Origin: Mastigamoeba balamuthi
Taxonomy: Eukaryota; Evosea; Mastigamoebida; Mastigamoebidae
Assembly: GCA_902651635.1 (NCBI GenBank)
Contig: CACRSC010001920.1
Span: forward strand, 285,728 to 315,514
Reading direction: 5' to 3'
Length of the DNA: 29,787 nt
The notes under the pieces were generated by a model that saw nothing but the letters and a program-made list of their open reading frames with translations, made no database searches and had not been told where the DNA came from. This document shows positions 17,542 through 27,253 of the stretch, in pieces (within the stretch, counting starts at the first letter, position 1; every line of letters begins with the position of its first letter). Position numbers and translations under genes: made by a program.

Positions 17542-18033
17542 GGGGACGGGACCCCCCGCCCCTGCCCAGCGTCCGCCTCTGTCTCGCTCGGTGCTGCGCT
17601 CGCGTCGGACTCTCTTACGCTATGGAACTACGAGATAAACGCTCGGTTGTGTCGTGCCAACGTCGCCCGGTGTGCTGCCTGAATGGGTCCTGCTTTTGCC
17701 TGAGGGGGGAGGGGGGTTACGTGGCGAGCCAGTCACACCCTGCCGGCCAATTGCGAGCCCGGAAGCAATTGAGTGGCTCCCCGCCCCTTGGACCACTTGA
17801 TTGCACTCCCCCTCTATACGTGGAAACCAGCGAAAACACCGCACCGAAAACGAGAAAGGGCCCGACACTTGCGTCATCACATCTCAAACCTGCTCGTATC
17901 TGAACAGAGCAGCCCAGCCAACACCCCCCACAAACCCCCCCTTGCCGCATCGCACCGCAACCACAGGGGAGCACAGGGCAACAGCAGCAGAGGCAGAGGC
18001 ACAGACACAGGCAGAGGCAGAGGCACAGGAGGA
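17542..18033. other. Intergenic and 5' leader region of the ABC transporter gene
   Basis: The frame of the ABC gene stays open upstream to 17773, but this part (MAPRPLDHLIAL...) is unlike any transporter leader and includes a GCAGAG-rich tract (17985-18030). It is therefore treated as untranslated sequence. GATAAA at 17633-17638 could serve as a weak poly(A) signal for the REI1 gene. Confidence 0.45.
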
Positions 18034-20347
18034 ATGCTGGGGCACGGGGGAGGCATGGGGCCCATGGGGGGCGGCGGCCACATGTTCACGCGGCTCAACG
18101 CGACCGACGAGAAGCCCACCGTGACGCTGGACCTCCTGCGCCGCGTGCTGCGCTACGGCAGGCCCTACAGGTGCCGCCTGGCCGCGATGCTGGCCGCCAT
18201 CCTCGCCTCGAGCGCGCTGGCGATGCTGCCGCCGCTGATCCTGCGCGACCTCATCGACAACGCGCTGCCCCGCAGGAGCACTGAGCGCCTGCTGTGGCTC
18301 AGCGCAGCGATGCTCGCGGTGCCCGCGCTCAGCGCGGCCCTGGCCGTGCTCCAGAGGTTCCTGCACGCGCGCGTGGGCGAGGGCGTCGTCTACGACCTGC
18401 GCTCGCAGCTGTACACGCGCCTGCAGGCCATGTCGCTGCGCTTCTTCACAAACTCCAAGGCGCGTTCGCACCCCGATCTCGAAATTGGGGCTGCTTTCCC
18501 GGATCGGAAAAGAAAACTCTTTGTCTGACGTCAGGATTCTCATCTCGCTTGCGTGGCGTTGCGTTGCAGCTCGGAGAGATCATGAGCCGCATCAACAACG
18601 ACGTCGTCGGGGCGCAGACGGCCATCACTACGACCTTCACGGGCCTGCTGACCGACGGCGTGCAGCTCGTCGCCCAGGCGGTCGTCATGTTCGTTCTCGA
18701 GTGGCGCCTGGCCCTCGCCAGCGCCGTGGTCCTGCCCCTCTTCGTCCTCCTCGCCAAGAAGGCCGCCAGCAAGCTCAGGTACCGCCTCTGTGGGCTCGCA
18801 TTTGATCTGGGATTGATACATTATTTCATACTAGTATTTAAAATTGCCGTATGTGAATATCAACTGATTCTGATTTATGCCTGCGCGCGAAATATCCAAG
18901 GGAGATCGCCCGGTCGTCGCTGGACGCGTCGGCAGCGATGAACGCGATGGCGCAGGAGACGCTGGGGATCTCGGGCAACCTGCTGGTGAAGCTCTTCGGC
19001 CGCGAGAAGCTCGAGATCGCCCGCTTCAACGAACGGTCGGCCGAAGTTCGCTCGCTGGGCGTCCGGCGCTCCGTCGCGCTGGCGGTCCTCTTCGCGCTCG
19101 CGGGGCTGTCGACCGCCGTGGGCACCGCCGTCGTCTACTGCCTCGGCGGGTTCCTGGTCATCGCGAGCACGATAACCGTCGGAACCGTCGTCGCGTTCGG
19201 CAGCACGCTGCGCGGGTTCTACACGGCGCTCAGCAGCCTCGCCAACGCCCCCGTCGACGTCTCGGCGTCGATCGTCAGCTTCGAGCGCGTGTTCGAGGTG
19301 CTCGACCTGCCCGAGGAGATCGTCTGCGCGTCGGACCCCCCGCTGGAGCTCGGGAGCGCCCGCGGTGAGCTCGCGTTCGAGGGCGTCTGCTTCCGCTACG
19401 AGCCGCCCAGCGCTGCGCTCAGCGACGTCCGGCGCTACGGCAACGTCTCGGACGTCACGGCGGTGCTCTCGGGACGCGGGGGCAAGCCCTCGGCGTCGCC
19501 CGACGGCAGCGGGGGCGAGGCAGAGGGCAGGCAGCGCAGGGACAGGGGCTCGCAGGCCCGCGAGGCGGCGCTCGAGGGCGTCTCGTTCGCGGCGGCGCCC
19601 GGGCAGCTCGTGGCCCTCGTGGGGCCCAGCGGGGCCGGCAAGACGACGCTGACGTACCTCATCCCGCGGCTCTACGACCCCACGGGCGGGCGCGTGCTGC
19701 TCGACGGCCGCGACGTCCGCGAGTACGCGCTCGAGTCGCTGCGCTCGCAGGTCGGCGTCGTGACGCAGGAGACGCACCTCTTCCACGACACGATACGCAC
19801 GAACCTGCTCTACGCGCGCCTCGACGCCACGCAGGAGCAGCTCGAGGCCGCGGCCCGCGCGGCCAACATACACGAGTTCATCTGCGCGCTGCCCGACGGC
19901 TACGACACGGTCGTGGGCGAGCGCGGGTACCGCATGAGCGGCGGCGAGAAGCAGAGGATCGCGCTGGCGAGGGTCATCCTCAAGGACCCGCGGGTCCTGA
20001 TCCTCGACGAGGCCACCAGCAGCCTCGACAGCGAGTCCGAGGCGCTGATACAGGAGGCCCTGGGGCGCGTCATGGCCGGCAGGACCAGCGTGGTCATCGC
20101 CCACAGGCTCAGCACCATCCTCGCGGCAGACGTCATCCTCGTCATGGACCGCGGGCGTGTCGTCGAGCGCGGGACGCACCCCGAGCTGCTCGCCAAGGGC
20201 GGGCTGTACGCACACCTCTACGAGACCCAGTTCAAGCGCGAGGCAGACGCCCCCCAGGCACAGCAGCAGCAGCAGCAACAACAACAACAGCAACAGCAGG
20301 CACCACCGGCACAGCAGGGCATCACGACAACGGACCTGCTTCAGTGA
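18034..20347 (+). CDS. ABC half-transporter (exporter, ABCB/MsbA type) with polyQ tail
   Basis: Exons are 18034-18459, 18570-18778 and 18901-20347, giving 693 residues. A Gly/Met-rich N terminus (MLGHGGGMGPMGGGG) leads to a six-helix membrane domain with the typical segment FFTNSKLGEIMSRINNDVVG and then one nucleotide-binding domain. Walker A is GPSGAGKTT (about 453), the Q-loop lies in VVTQETHLF, the signature is MSGGEKQR (557), Walker B is VLILDEATSSLDS and the switch His is in VIAHRLS (613). About 45 extra residues (RRYGNVSDVTAV ... RRDRGSQ) are inserted between the first strands of the NBD. It ends in 13 glutamines. As a half-transporter it should dimerise to export a lipid or drug-like substrate. 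The overall look is bacterial, which suggests transfer followed by intron gain, but this has not been tested. The first intron is GC-AG; the second (18779-18900) is GT-AG. Confidence 0.9.
18460..18569 (+). other. 110-bp GC-AG intron in the ABC transporter gene
   Basis: Donor CCAAG|GCGCGT and acceptor GTTGCAG, phase 0. Splicing gives TNSK-LGEIMSRINNDV, the conserved coupling-helix region of MsbA-like exporters. Using the GT inside GCGCGTTCG instead would shift the frame. The unspliced frame meets a stop at about 18526-18528. Confidence 0.85.
20261..20299 (+). repeat. CAG/CAA run coding for 13 glutamines
   Basis: An in-frame mixture of CAG and CAA codons near the C terminus of the ABC transporter. 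The mixed codons make this less prone to slippage than pure CAG. Confidence 0.9.
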
Positions 20348-20806
20348 AAACTTGAATCAAATAAAGGAAAAAAGAAGAAACAAAACCACACCATTGAAAG
20401 AGGTAATCCCACTCGCAAACCAACAACAGTCGGAGGGCGCTGTGCTTGCCCCCGGCTTGCGAGATCCATGCATTTCCCCCCGGATTTTGGCCTTTGGTTA
20501 TTCTTGAGGGCGGTTGTGAGTGTCGCGATTTCAGAGAAAGAAAAGGCTGATGGGCTTCGATGTCCCGCTCACTAGTCCATCGGCTCGCGAATGGGCCGGG
20601 AACCTCCCGACACTCCCAGACACTCTCAGCTGCGAGGTAGGTGTGAGGGCCCTAGGCAAGGAAAAAGAGAGCCGTTGGGAGATTCCTTGCCGGTACCACT
20701 TCCTCAAACTCGCCCCCCTTTTAGGCTGGGGAGTTTCTCAGCGAATCGCTTCACATAAACTCAGACGCACCAACACAAACACAACTCCCCAAAACCCAAT
20801 CCCCAC
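20348..20806. other. Intergenic region with AATAAA poly(A) signal
   Basis: AATAAA at 20360-20365 lies 13 bp after the ABC transporter stop codon. The rest holds the promoter of the first Dickkopf-like gene; no TATA box or gene is seen. Confidence 0.6.
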
Positions 20807-21944
20807 ATGACAGCCAAGGCTTCAGTCGTTGCTCTGCTGCTGCTGCTGAGCGCCGCGGCCCTCGCGGGGGCGCCCAAGTCCAAGCGGTGGGGCGAGCCCT
20901 CAGCGACGAGCTGCATGGCGAAGCACCGCGAGGACGTCGGCGACGAGTGCGGCATCAAGAGCGACGGCGACCACATCTGCAACCCCACGACGAGCTTCTG
21001 CAACATGACCACCAACTACGTGGGGACCTGCGTGCCGCTGGTGCCCACGTGGGGCAACTGCACCGACAGCAACCAGTGCGACCAGCACTGGCTGTCTGCG
21101 ACCTGCGAGCGGGGCTACTGCCACTCCCCCAAGGGCAGCATCGGCGACCTCTGCCTCTACAGCTCCTCGTGCATGTCGGACTACTGCAGCCCCGCGATGC
21201 GCTGCGCAGAGCACCCGTACCTCGCAGAGGGAGGCAACTGCTCCGGCTTCGGGTGCGCTTCCTCGCTTCCATCAGGCAGGGGAGTCCCGACTAAATTTGA
21301 AACTGGCGTTTCGATACCCACCCCAACAGCAGCGTGTGCGAGCCCGGGCTGCAGTGCGTCAACGACATTTGCATCAAGGGCAAGGGCAACGGCACGGAGT
21401 GTACCAAGAGCGAGGAGTGCCGCGGGTTCTGCACGCCGAACGGTGTCTGCATCGACAAATTCGTCCAGCCCACGGGAGCCCCGTGCATAGGGGAAACCTT
21501 CTGCAAGACGGGCCTCTGCTGTGAGTGCTCTCTTTCTCTCGCAGCCCCCGCCACCTCCACTCCAGACTAACCCGTGCCCCCCCCTTGGCAGCGTTCACGA
21601 CTGAGGATCGTCGGCACAACAGGACCGGGGTCTGCCTGGACCCGCCCCCGAAGATGCGCATCGCGTGCCAGGACAGCAGCGACTGCAACCCCTCGGGCAT
21701 CAGAGACTACAGTTGCCAGTGCGACGTCGAGCTGCAGGGCTGGTACTGCAAGCGCAACTGGGAGGAGCCCGACTACGAGATGGAGAAGTGCGTGCAGAAG
21801 AAGGGATGGGGTAAGTGCGAGGAGCTCTTCATCAAGAAGCTGAGGCACCAGACCGAGGATCAAGCCTTCTACACGTGGAGCGCCGCGCCCGCCGCTGCAC
21901 TCCCGGCGGCAGCGCTGGTCCTCTCCGTGGCGTTGATCATCTGA
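20807..21944 (+). CDS. Dickkopf-like cysteine-rich surface protein 1 (GPI-anchored)
   Basis: Exons are 20807-21252, 21330-21520 and 21592-21944, giving 329 residues. There is a signal peptide (VVALLLLLSAAALAG), then an array of Cys-rich modules resembling the Dickkopf N-terminal / prokineticin type. Examples are SCMAKHREDVGDECG, PTTSFCNMTTNYVGTC, VCEPGLQCVNDICIKG and ECRGFCTPNGVCIDKF. There are N-glycosylation sites and a C-terminal hydrophobic tail (AALPAAALVLSVALII) typical of a GPI signal. Introns of 77 bp (GTGCGC) and 71 bp (GTGAGT) lie at the same positions and phases (2 and 1) as in the next two genes. It is the most diverged of the three. In animals Dickkopf modules bind Wnt co-receptors; a protist protein more likely acts as adhesion or recognition molecule, which is inference. 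Confidence 0.82.
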
Positions 21945-22354
21945 GCCTTTCATCACGTTTCATCACCCCTGCGAGTTCCACAGGCTTCCTCCCCATCGAT
22001 GAGGAGAAACAAAGAACCCCTTCTCAGAGGCACAACAACAACAAATAAAAACGCATTCAGGTTCTCTCCGTGTCTCAGGTACTCTCTCCTTTTTGGCGCC
22101 CCGCCCAAACATGCACATACAAACAAACATGCAGGGCTCAAGTGATTTGCATCGTACTTAGGCACTGAGCGTCTGATTCACACAGCATAACGGAACCTCA
22201 CAGTAAAACAATACCAGAACAACACAAATGAACCAGCCAGTCATTGCCGGCAACTGGTTCTGAAAAGAGTTATCTTTTGATTTCATAAAACGAAATCGCA
22301 ATCACTTTTGCACTGCATCGCCATTTGCGAGCTCCCTGTCGAACACAAATTCCG
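21945..22354. other. Intergenic region between Dickkopf-like genes 1 and 2
   Basis: Holds AATAAA at 22044-22049, about 100 bp after the gene 1 stop and right after a CAACAACAA run. The second half is A/T-richer and presumably carries the promoter of gene 2; no TATA box is obvious. Confidence 0.5.
22044..22049 (+). terminator. AATAAA poly(A) signal of Dickkopf-like gene 1
   Basis: Canonical hexamer about 100 bp downstream of the gene 1 stop codon, at a sensible distance for 3' end formation. Confidence 0.5.
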
Positions 22355-23506
22355 ATGGCTCCCAAGCTCCACATCTCCACACTGTTGCTATGCGTGGGCG
22401 CTCTCACGTGCGCACGTGCTCTGGACGATGCGCCCACGTTCTCGAGCTGCATGGTGAAGCACCACTCGGGCATCGGGGACTTCTGCGGCGTCAGGCCCGA
22501 GGGCGCCTACATCTGCGAGCCCACCACGAGCTACTGCAATAAGACCAACTCGTACCTCGGGACGTGCGCGCCGCTGGTCCGGAGGGGAGGCAGCTGCACA
22601 AAGGACGAACAGTGCGATGGCTACTGGATGGGCACGCGGTGCAGCAAGAACCGATGCACGCAGGCGTACTACCATCGCCTCGGCGAGAGCTGCAAGGACG
22701 GCTACAACTGCCTCTCGGGCTTCTGCTCCAAGAAGGGGGTGTGCGCTGTCCCTGCCTACATCGCAGAGGGCTCCGCATGCGTCTTCAATGGCACGATGTG
22801 CGATTTCAATTCCGTTTTCCCTCAGGGGGCGAGGGCGTCCTTTTCCCTGGGCTCAAAAACGAAACTGGCGATTCAATGAACAGCGTTGGCCTGTGCAAGC
22901 CGGGGCTCAAGTGCTTCGACAACGTGTGCACTCAGCCCAAGGCGAACGGGACAGCGTGCAAGAAGAACGCCGAGTGCCGGGGGTTCTGCTCGGGCGACCA
23001 CGTGTGCATCGACCCCTACGTCCAGCCCATCGGGGCTCCCTGCCAGACGGCGAGTGATTGCGCTTCCGGGCACTGCAGTACGATGCTTCTCCCCTCTTCT
23101 CCCCTTCCAGTCTCACTGTGAGCCCACCCATCTGCCAGCGTTGATGGTCGAGCCGGGAAGCACGACTGGGATCTGCCTCGAGTCGCCCCCCTCAGAGCAC
23201 ATTCCGTGCAGGACCTCGGAGGACTGCCTGCCCGACAGCAATGACAGCACGACGGGAGAGGTCGTGGAGTACAGCTGCATGTGCAACGCGGACAGACACG
23301 GATTCTACTGCCGGAAGACGGTGGACAAGCCCGACTACAGCGCGCCAATGTGCGTTCAGGAAAAGGGGATGGGTGCGTGCGAAGACCTGATTGTGCAGAA
23401 GGCCAAGGACGCCGTGACGGAGAGTGTGTACTTCACGTGGGGTTCTGCATCCTCTGCTACTCTTCCTGTTGCTGCCCTAGTGCTCTCCCTGGCATTCCTT
23501 CTTTGA
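22355..23506 (+). CDS. Dickkopf-like cysteine-rich surface protein 2 (GPI-anchored)
   Basis: Exons are 22355-22797, 22884-23077 and 23139-23506, giving 334 residues. A signal peptide (KLHISTLLLCVGALTCARA) precedes FSSCMVKHHSGIGDFCG, PTTSYCNKTNSYLGTC and RGGSCTKDEQCDGYW. After the first intron come GLCKPGLKCFDNVC and ECRGFCSGDHVCIDPYVQP. After the second come GICLESPPSEHIPC, YSCMCNADRHGFYC and a hydrophobic tail (LPVAALVLSLAFLL). The introns are 86 bp (GTGCGA) and 61 bp (GTACGA). The first module is nearly identical to gene 3 while later modules differ more, suggesting a recent duplication or gene conversion of the 5' part. The spliced frame is intact. Confidence 0.82.
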
Positions 23507-23695
23507 GTTCAGAGAGCATCCCCGACTTGTCTGAGAAGCGTCAGCCACCAGTTCTCTTCAGATCCTCCCCACACACCCGAAATTCAGATGGGGATTGAGA
23601 TGGTCCCACAAATACACTGATTGGCATTGCACTCAGATTCACTTTGCTATGGCGCATCCAACGTCTATTTTCTCAACGGTGAACCACGATGCTGA

Positions 23696-23704
23696 TATTT
23701 ATAT
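23696..23704 (+). promoter_or_regulatory. TATA-like box of Dickkopf-like gene 3
   Basis: TATTTATAT in an A/T-rich stretch about 120 bp upstream of the start codon at 23823. Position and sequence fit a TATA element; no other support. Confidence 0.3.
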
Positions 23705-23822
23705 CGTTACACTCACACCTTATTCGTTGAGATGCTTCCGAATTCCTTTTCTGAGGTTTCAAAAAGCTATATTCCCAGAGAAATCTGGTAGCATAACTCA
23801 AAATTGTGTTACGGGACAAGCC

Positions 23823-24992
23823 ATGAGCCCAAACGCTCTCGCCATCAGCGCCTACGTTGTCCTTCTGCTGTGCATGGGCTTCCGCACATGTAGCGCGAAC
23901 TGGTTCGATGTGCCAGAGTTCTCGAGCTGCATGGTGAAGCACCACTCGGGCGTCGGGGAGTTCTGCGGCGTCAGGCCCGAGGGCGCCTACATCTGCGAGC
24001 CCACCACGAGCTACTGCAACAAGATCAACTCGTACCTCGGGACCTGCGCAGCGCTGATCAAGAGGGGCGGGAACTGCACCAAGAACGAGCAGTGCGATGG
24101 GCACTGGGTCGACACAAAGTGCTCCAACAACTACTGCAAGCAGGGCTGGTGGCACTGGCTGGGCGAGCGGTGCACGTCGAACCTCCAATGCTACTCCCTC
24201 TTATGCAAAAAGGGGCGGTGTGCTGAGCCTTCCTACATCGCCGAGGGCTCCGCCTGCGTTGTCAACGGCACTAGGTGCGATTTCAATTCTCTTTTCCAGA
24301 CACATGGGCATTCTGTTCCCGAGGCTCAGAAACGAAACTGAAATTGGGCGTTTGGCATCTAGGTTGGGCGACTGCAAGCCGGGCCTCGTGTGCTCCAACA
24401 ATATGTGCGTGCAGCCGAAGGCAAACGGGACCGCGTGCACCAAGGACGAGGAGTGCAGCGGCTTCTGCACGGACCGCCACGTCTGCATCGACAGGTGGGT
24501 CCAGCCCGTGGGAGCCCCGTGCAAAAGCTCATCCTACTGCCTGACCGGACGCTGCTGTAAGACCCCACCTTCACCGCTCTACGTATGTGCGATCGAGGCT
24601 GACGGCCAATGTGCCAAACAGCGTGGTATTTGGAGGAGGGCGATTTCATCGGGTTCTGCCTGGAGCCCCCGCCGCCGCTGCGCATCCCGTGCAGGACCTC
24701 CGCAGACTGCCTGCCCGAGAACGTCAGCGAGAGCAACGACCCGTACGAGTACAGCTGCATGTGCGACGCGGACAGGCATGGGTTCTATTGCAGGAGGGAC
24801 AGGGTCATGGCCGACTGGAGCGTCGAATTGTGCCAGCAGAATAAGGGGAGGGCCGCGTGCGAGGGCACATACAGGCAGAGGGCTGCCGACTACATGACCG
24901 AGAGAGCGTTCTTCATGTGGGGATCCGACTCGGAGACCATTCTCCCAGTCGCAGCTCTGGTGGTCATGTCCGCAGTATTTTCCCTCTTCTGA
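23823..24992 (+). CDS. Dickkopf-like cysteine-rich surface protein 3 (GPI-anchored)
   Basis: Exons are 23823-24274, 24363-24556 and 24622-24992, giving 338 residues. The start at 23823 was chosen because it gives a clean signal peptide (ALAISAYVVLLLCMGFRTCSA); the open frame upstream is A/T-rich and not coding-like. The modules follow gene 2 closely: FSSCMVKHHSGVGEFCG, PTTSYCNKINSYLGTC, then LGDCKPGLVCSNNMC, ECSGFCTDRHVCIDRWVQP, YSCMCDADRHGFYC, and a hydrophobic end ILPVAALVVMSAVFSLF. The introns are 88 bp (GTGCGA...CTAG) and 65 bp (GTAAGA...CAG) at the shared positions. Last of three tandem copies in the same orientation, each with its own upstream region. Confidence 0.82.
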
Positions 24993-25935
24993 ATTCACTC
25001 TTGTCTGGGCCGCGGAGATACTGCCAGCAATAGTCCCTCTCCGACTGATCATACACCTGAGACATCATTTCTGAACGGTCATCCTCTTCATTGTCACACT
25101 ACCAATCCTTCAGATCCGTATGCAAACAACTGAACGTCACTTCCAGCAAGACACGGAATGACTCGCTCTCTGCGCCACAGTACAGCAAATTTGAAATCAT
25201 CACACGAGACCCTGTCTGAGCAAGAGTCGGAATTGTTTCGGGGAAAACCCCCGCCCATTCACTGAGTTGCGCGAGGTGCTCAAGGAAAAAAATCCTTGCT
25301 GATGCCTGCCATCGAAAAGTGATTTCATTTCGCGATGGCAGGCAAAAAGGAAGATAATTCTTCCTGAAAACTCGCGCAACTCAATATTCAGCTGTAGACG
25401 GCGGAAGGCAAGACTGAGAAAGAAAGAACCTGACTGCCGCTGGGCTGTTGTGCTCGGTCCCAAATTGTAAGTGTGTGCAGTGAGCCAACGGTGCACCATC
25501 TGGCGTATTGCTGAGTGCACACTTCAGAGCTCCTCAGAAATGAGTCCAGTCCAGGCGACAGAGGTTTCGGATAGGAACGCTCTAGAGGGAAGGGAATACT
25601 GAAACAGCGGATTTCATCCCGCTGACTCACCTCTGTCGATTGCAGGCGTCTCTTTGGGCCAGTAATCTTGTGCACCTGGAAGAGAATAGTGGCTGAAGTG
25701 GAGTTCAGAGAGGCGCGATAAGAGATGGACAATCCACAACACAAACCGGGCATCAATCCAGGAAAATGCAGTGTTTTTCTGCACCAACACGGCTCGGTCG
25801 TAGCGGAGACGGCTGCTGGTGACTCGGAGCAGAGAATCAAAACCGCCGCCTGTTCGAGTACCACTCACCCCATCTCCTATTGGCATCGACAGAACTCCTC
25901 CGTGGTACGGAGAACCGAACCTGCAAGCCAGCGAA
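24993..25935. other. Intergenic region holding the cloverleaf element
   Basis: 943 bp without a supported gene. It holds the structured element at 25263-25383 and presumably the promoter of the flavodoxin-ferredoxin gene. The frame of that gene stays open upstream to 25819, but the sequence before 25936 is not conserved-looking. Confidence 0.5.
25263..25383 (+). ncRNA. Cloverleaf-forming element, candidate structured RNA or hairpin mobile element
   Basis: A perfect 13-bp closing stem (TGAGTTGCGCGAG at 25263-25275 with 25371-25383) encloses three perfect hairpins. H1 is CAAGGA/TCCTTG (25281-25298, loop of six A). H2 is TGCCTGCCATCG/CGATGGCAGGCA (25303-25344, 18-nt loop). H3 is AGGAAG/CTTCCT (25348-25365, 6-nt loop). 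Only 3-5 unpaired bases separate the stems. ATTCA occurs just outside both ends (25257-25261 and 25386-25390), as a target-site duplication would. It matches no tRNA in size or boxes. Either a structured RNA or a MITE-like element is possible; the strand is arbitrary because the fold works on both. Confidence 0.55.
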
Positions 25936-26814
25936 ATGGCCCAGCCCACCTCCCCCGGGGTCCACAACGTGGTGCTCCTCTACTACAGCCTGACCGGCAA
26001 CACTCGCCACATCGCCGAGCTGCTGCGCGACACGCTCAACGCCCAGGGCTTCTCCGCCACCACTATGGACATCACCGGCCCCGGCGACAACCTCGACGCC
26101 GTCCTCTCCGCTGTGGCCTCGGCCGACGCCGTCGGGGTTGGCGGCCTCGCCATAGGCCTCCACGAGCCCCTCAAGGTCCGCTCTGTTCTCGAGGCGCTGC
26201 CCGAGAGCTCTGTCCTCGGCAAGCCCGCCATCGTGTTCGGCACCGCGGGGGGCAACGAGGGCCGGCTGCTGCCCAACATGGCCAACGCGCTGACGCTCAA
26301 GGGGGCCGTCGTCGTGGGGTCGCTGCTGGTGTACGCCCCGAGCAACAACGCCGTGCGGGCGCTGCCCAAGGGCGCGCGGTACGAGTGGGGGTCGAGCGAG
26401 CGCAACAAGCCCATCGAGTTCGCCAAGACCGTTGCCCCGCTGCTGCGCGAGAGGCCACCGAGGCCGGCGCCCGTCCCCGCGGGGACACTGTCGGGGAACC
26501 TGCTCTCGTGGTTCGTGGGAGACGGGGTGACGAGGACGATGACGGGGCGGATCAGCGTGGACAAGGACGCGTGCATCAAGTGCCACCTCTGCGTCCGGCA
26601 GTGCCCCAGCGGGGCGCTTGACATCGAGGAGGCCGACGGGCTGCCGCGCTGGAACGAGGACAAGTGCACTGGGTGCTGCAGGTGCATCAACCACTGCCCC
26701 AAGGGCTGCATCTCCAGCCCGCGCACGGCGGGCAAGCAGCAGTACAGGTGCAAGCGCGAGTGGTTCGTCGACGGCGACTTCACGCACAGGGTCATCCCCC
26801 CGCCCGCCAAGTGA
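25936..26814 (+). CDS. Flavodoxin-ferredoxin fusion (EFR1-type electron transfer protein)
   Basis: An intronless gene of 292 residues. The N-terminal flavodoxin domain (about 10-175) starts with VVLLYYSLTGNTRHIAEL, where SLTGNTR is the FMN phosphate-binding loop. The C-terminal domain holds two 4Fe-4S ferredoxin motifs, CIKCHLCVRQCP (C213, 216, 219, 223) and CTGCCRCINHCP (C244, 247, 250, 254), with one extra Cys at 248. All eight cluster ligands are present. The start at 25936 was chosen because homology begins there and the upstream open frame is not conserved-looking. Proteins of this fusion type are common in anaerobic bacteria and archaea, where they probably pass electrons between low-potential donors and flavins; the partner here is unknown. 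No targeting peptide is evident, so it may be cytosolic. The lack of introns in an intron-rich neighbourhood fits acquisition from a prokaryote. Confidence 0.9.
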   Translation: MAQPTSPGVHNVVLLYYSLTGNTRHIAELLRDTLNAQGFSATTMDITGPGDNLDAVLSAVASADAVGVGGLAIGLHEPLKVRSVLEALPESSVLGKPAIVFGTAGGNEGRLLPNMANALTLKGAVVVGSLLVYAPSNNAVRALPKGARYEWGSSERNKPIEFAKTVAPLLRERPPRPAPVPAGTLSGNLLSWFVGDGVTRTMTGRISVDKDACIKCHLCVRQCPSGALDIEEADGLPRWNEDKCTGCCRCINHCPKGCISSPRTAGKQQYRCKREWFVDGDFTHRVIPPPAK

Positions 26815-27253
26815 CACGGCAGAGGCTGCAATGAACGCTCTGCAGTCGCGTTGCAACGCTCTTTCGAATGTGAAACAGTGCTGAGTTCGACCCAACCCTG
26901 ACACGGCATTATTCTTGACCAATCTGGCCACGCCTCCTGGTGCGCTTGAGGCTGCGTCACAGAGATGACGGTCCTGAGACAATGCCGAGGCAGTTGCGTC
27001 ATAACAATCATTCAAATGTGAAACAGCATTCGACACGTGCGCAAATCGCATTCGACACGGGCGCGTAGCGATGCGCGACCCATTCGTCCCACGCCATCAG
27101 AGGCTCTGTCACCGGGATGTCGATCCTCTCACAAGCCGGCCGATATTTTGTCGTCGCGTTGCTTCAGATCTGAAATCTGCACCGTGGAGCCAATTACTTC
27201 GCTTTACGAAACCCGCAAAGCAAACAACACCACCGCCCCCACACTCTCGAGCG
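26815..27253. other. Intergenic region with short repeated words
   Basis: No gene seen. The words AATGTGAAACAG (26867-26878 and 27015-27026) and GCATTCGACACG (twice, about 27027-27060) recur, and GCGTTGCAACGC (26848-26859) is a perfect palindrome. These could be protein-binding sites in the annexin promoter; there is no further support. Confidence 0.4.

Noticed and set aside
17773-18033. Upstream in-frame extension of the ABC transporter (87 extra codons)
   Set aside because: It reads as low-complexity leader sequence, unlike transporter N termini, and the MLGHGGGMGPMGG start matches the usual Gly/Met-rich beginning.
26817-26893. A-box and B-box-like words after the flavodoxin-ferredoxin gene
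   Set aside because: The words are 68 bp apart, with no acceptor or anticodon stem; most likely chance.
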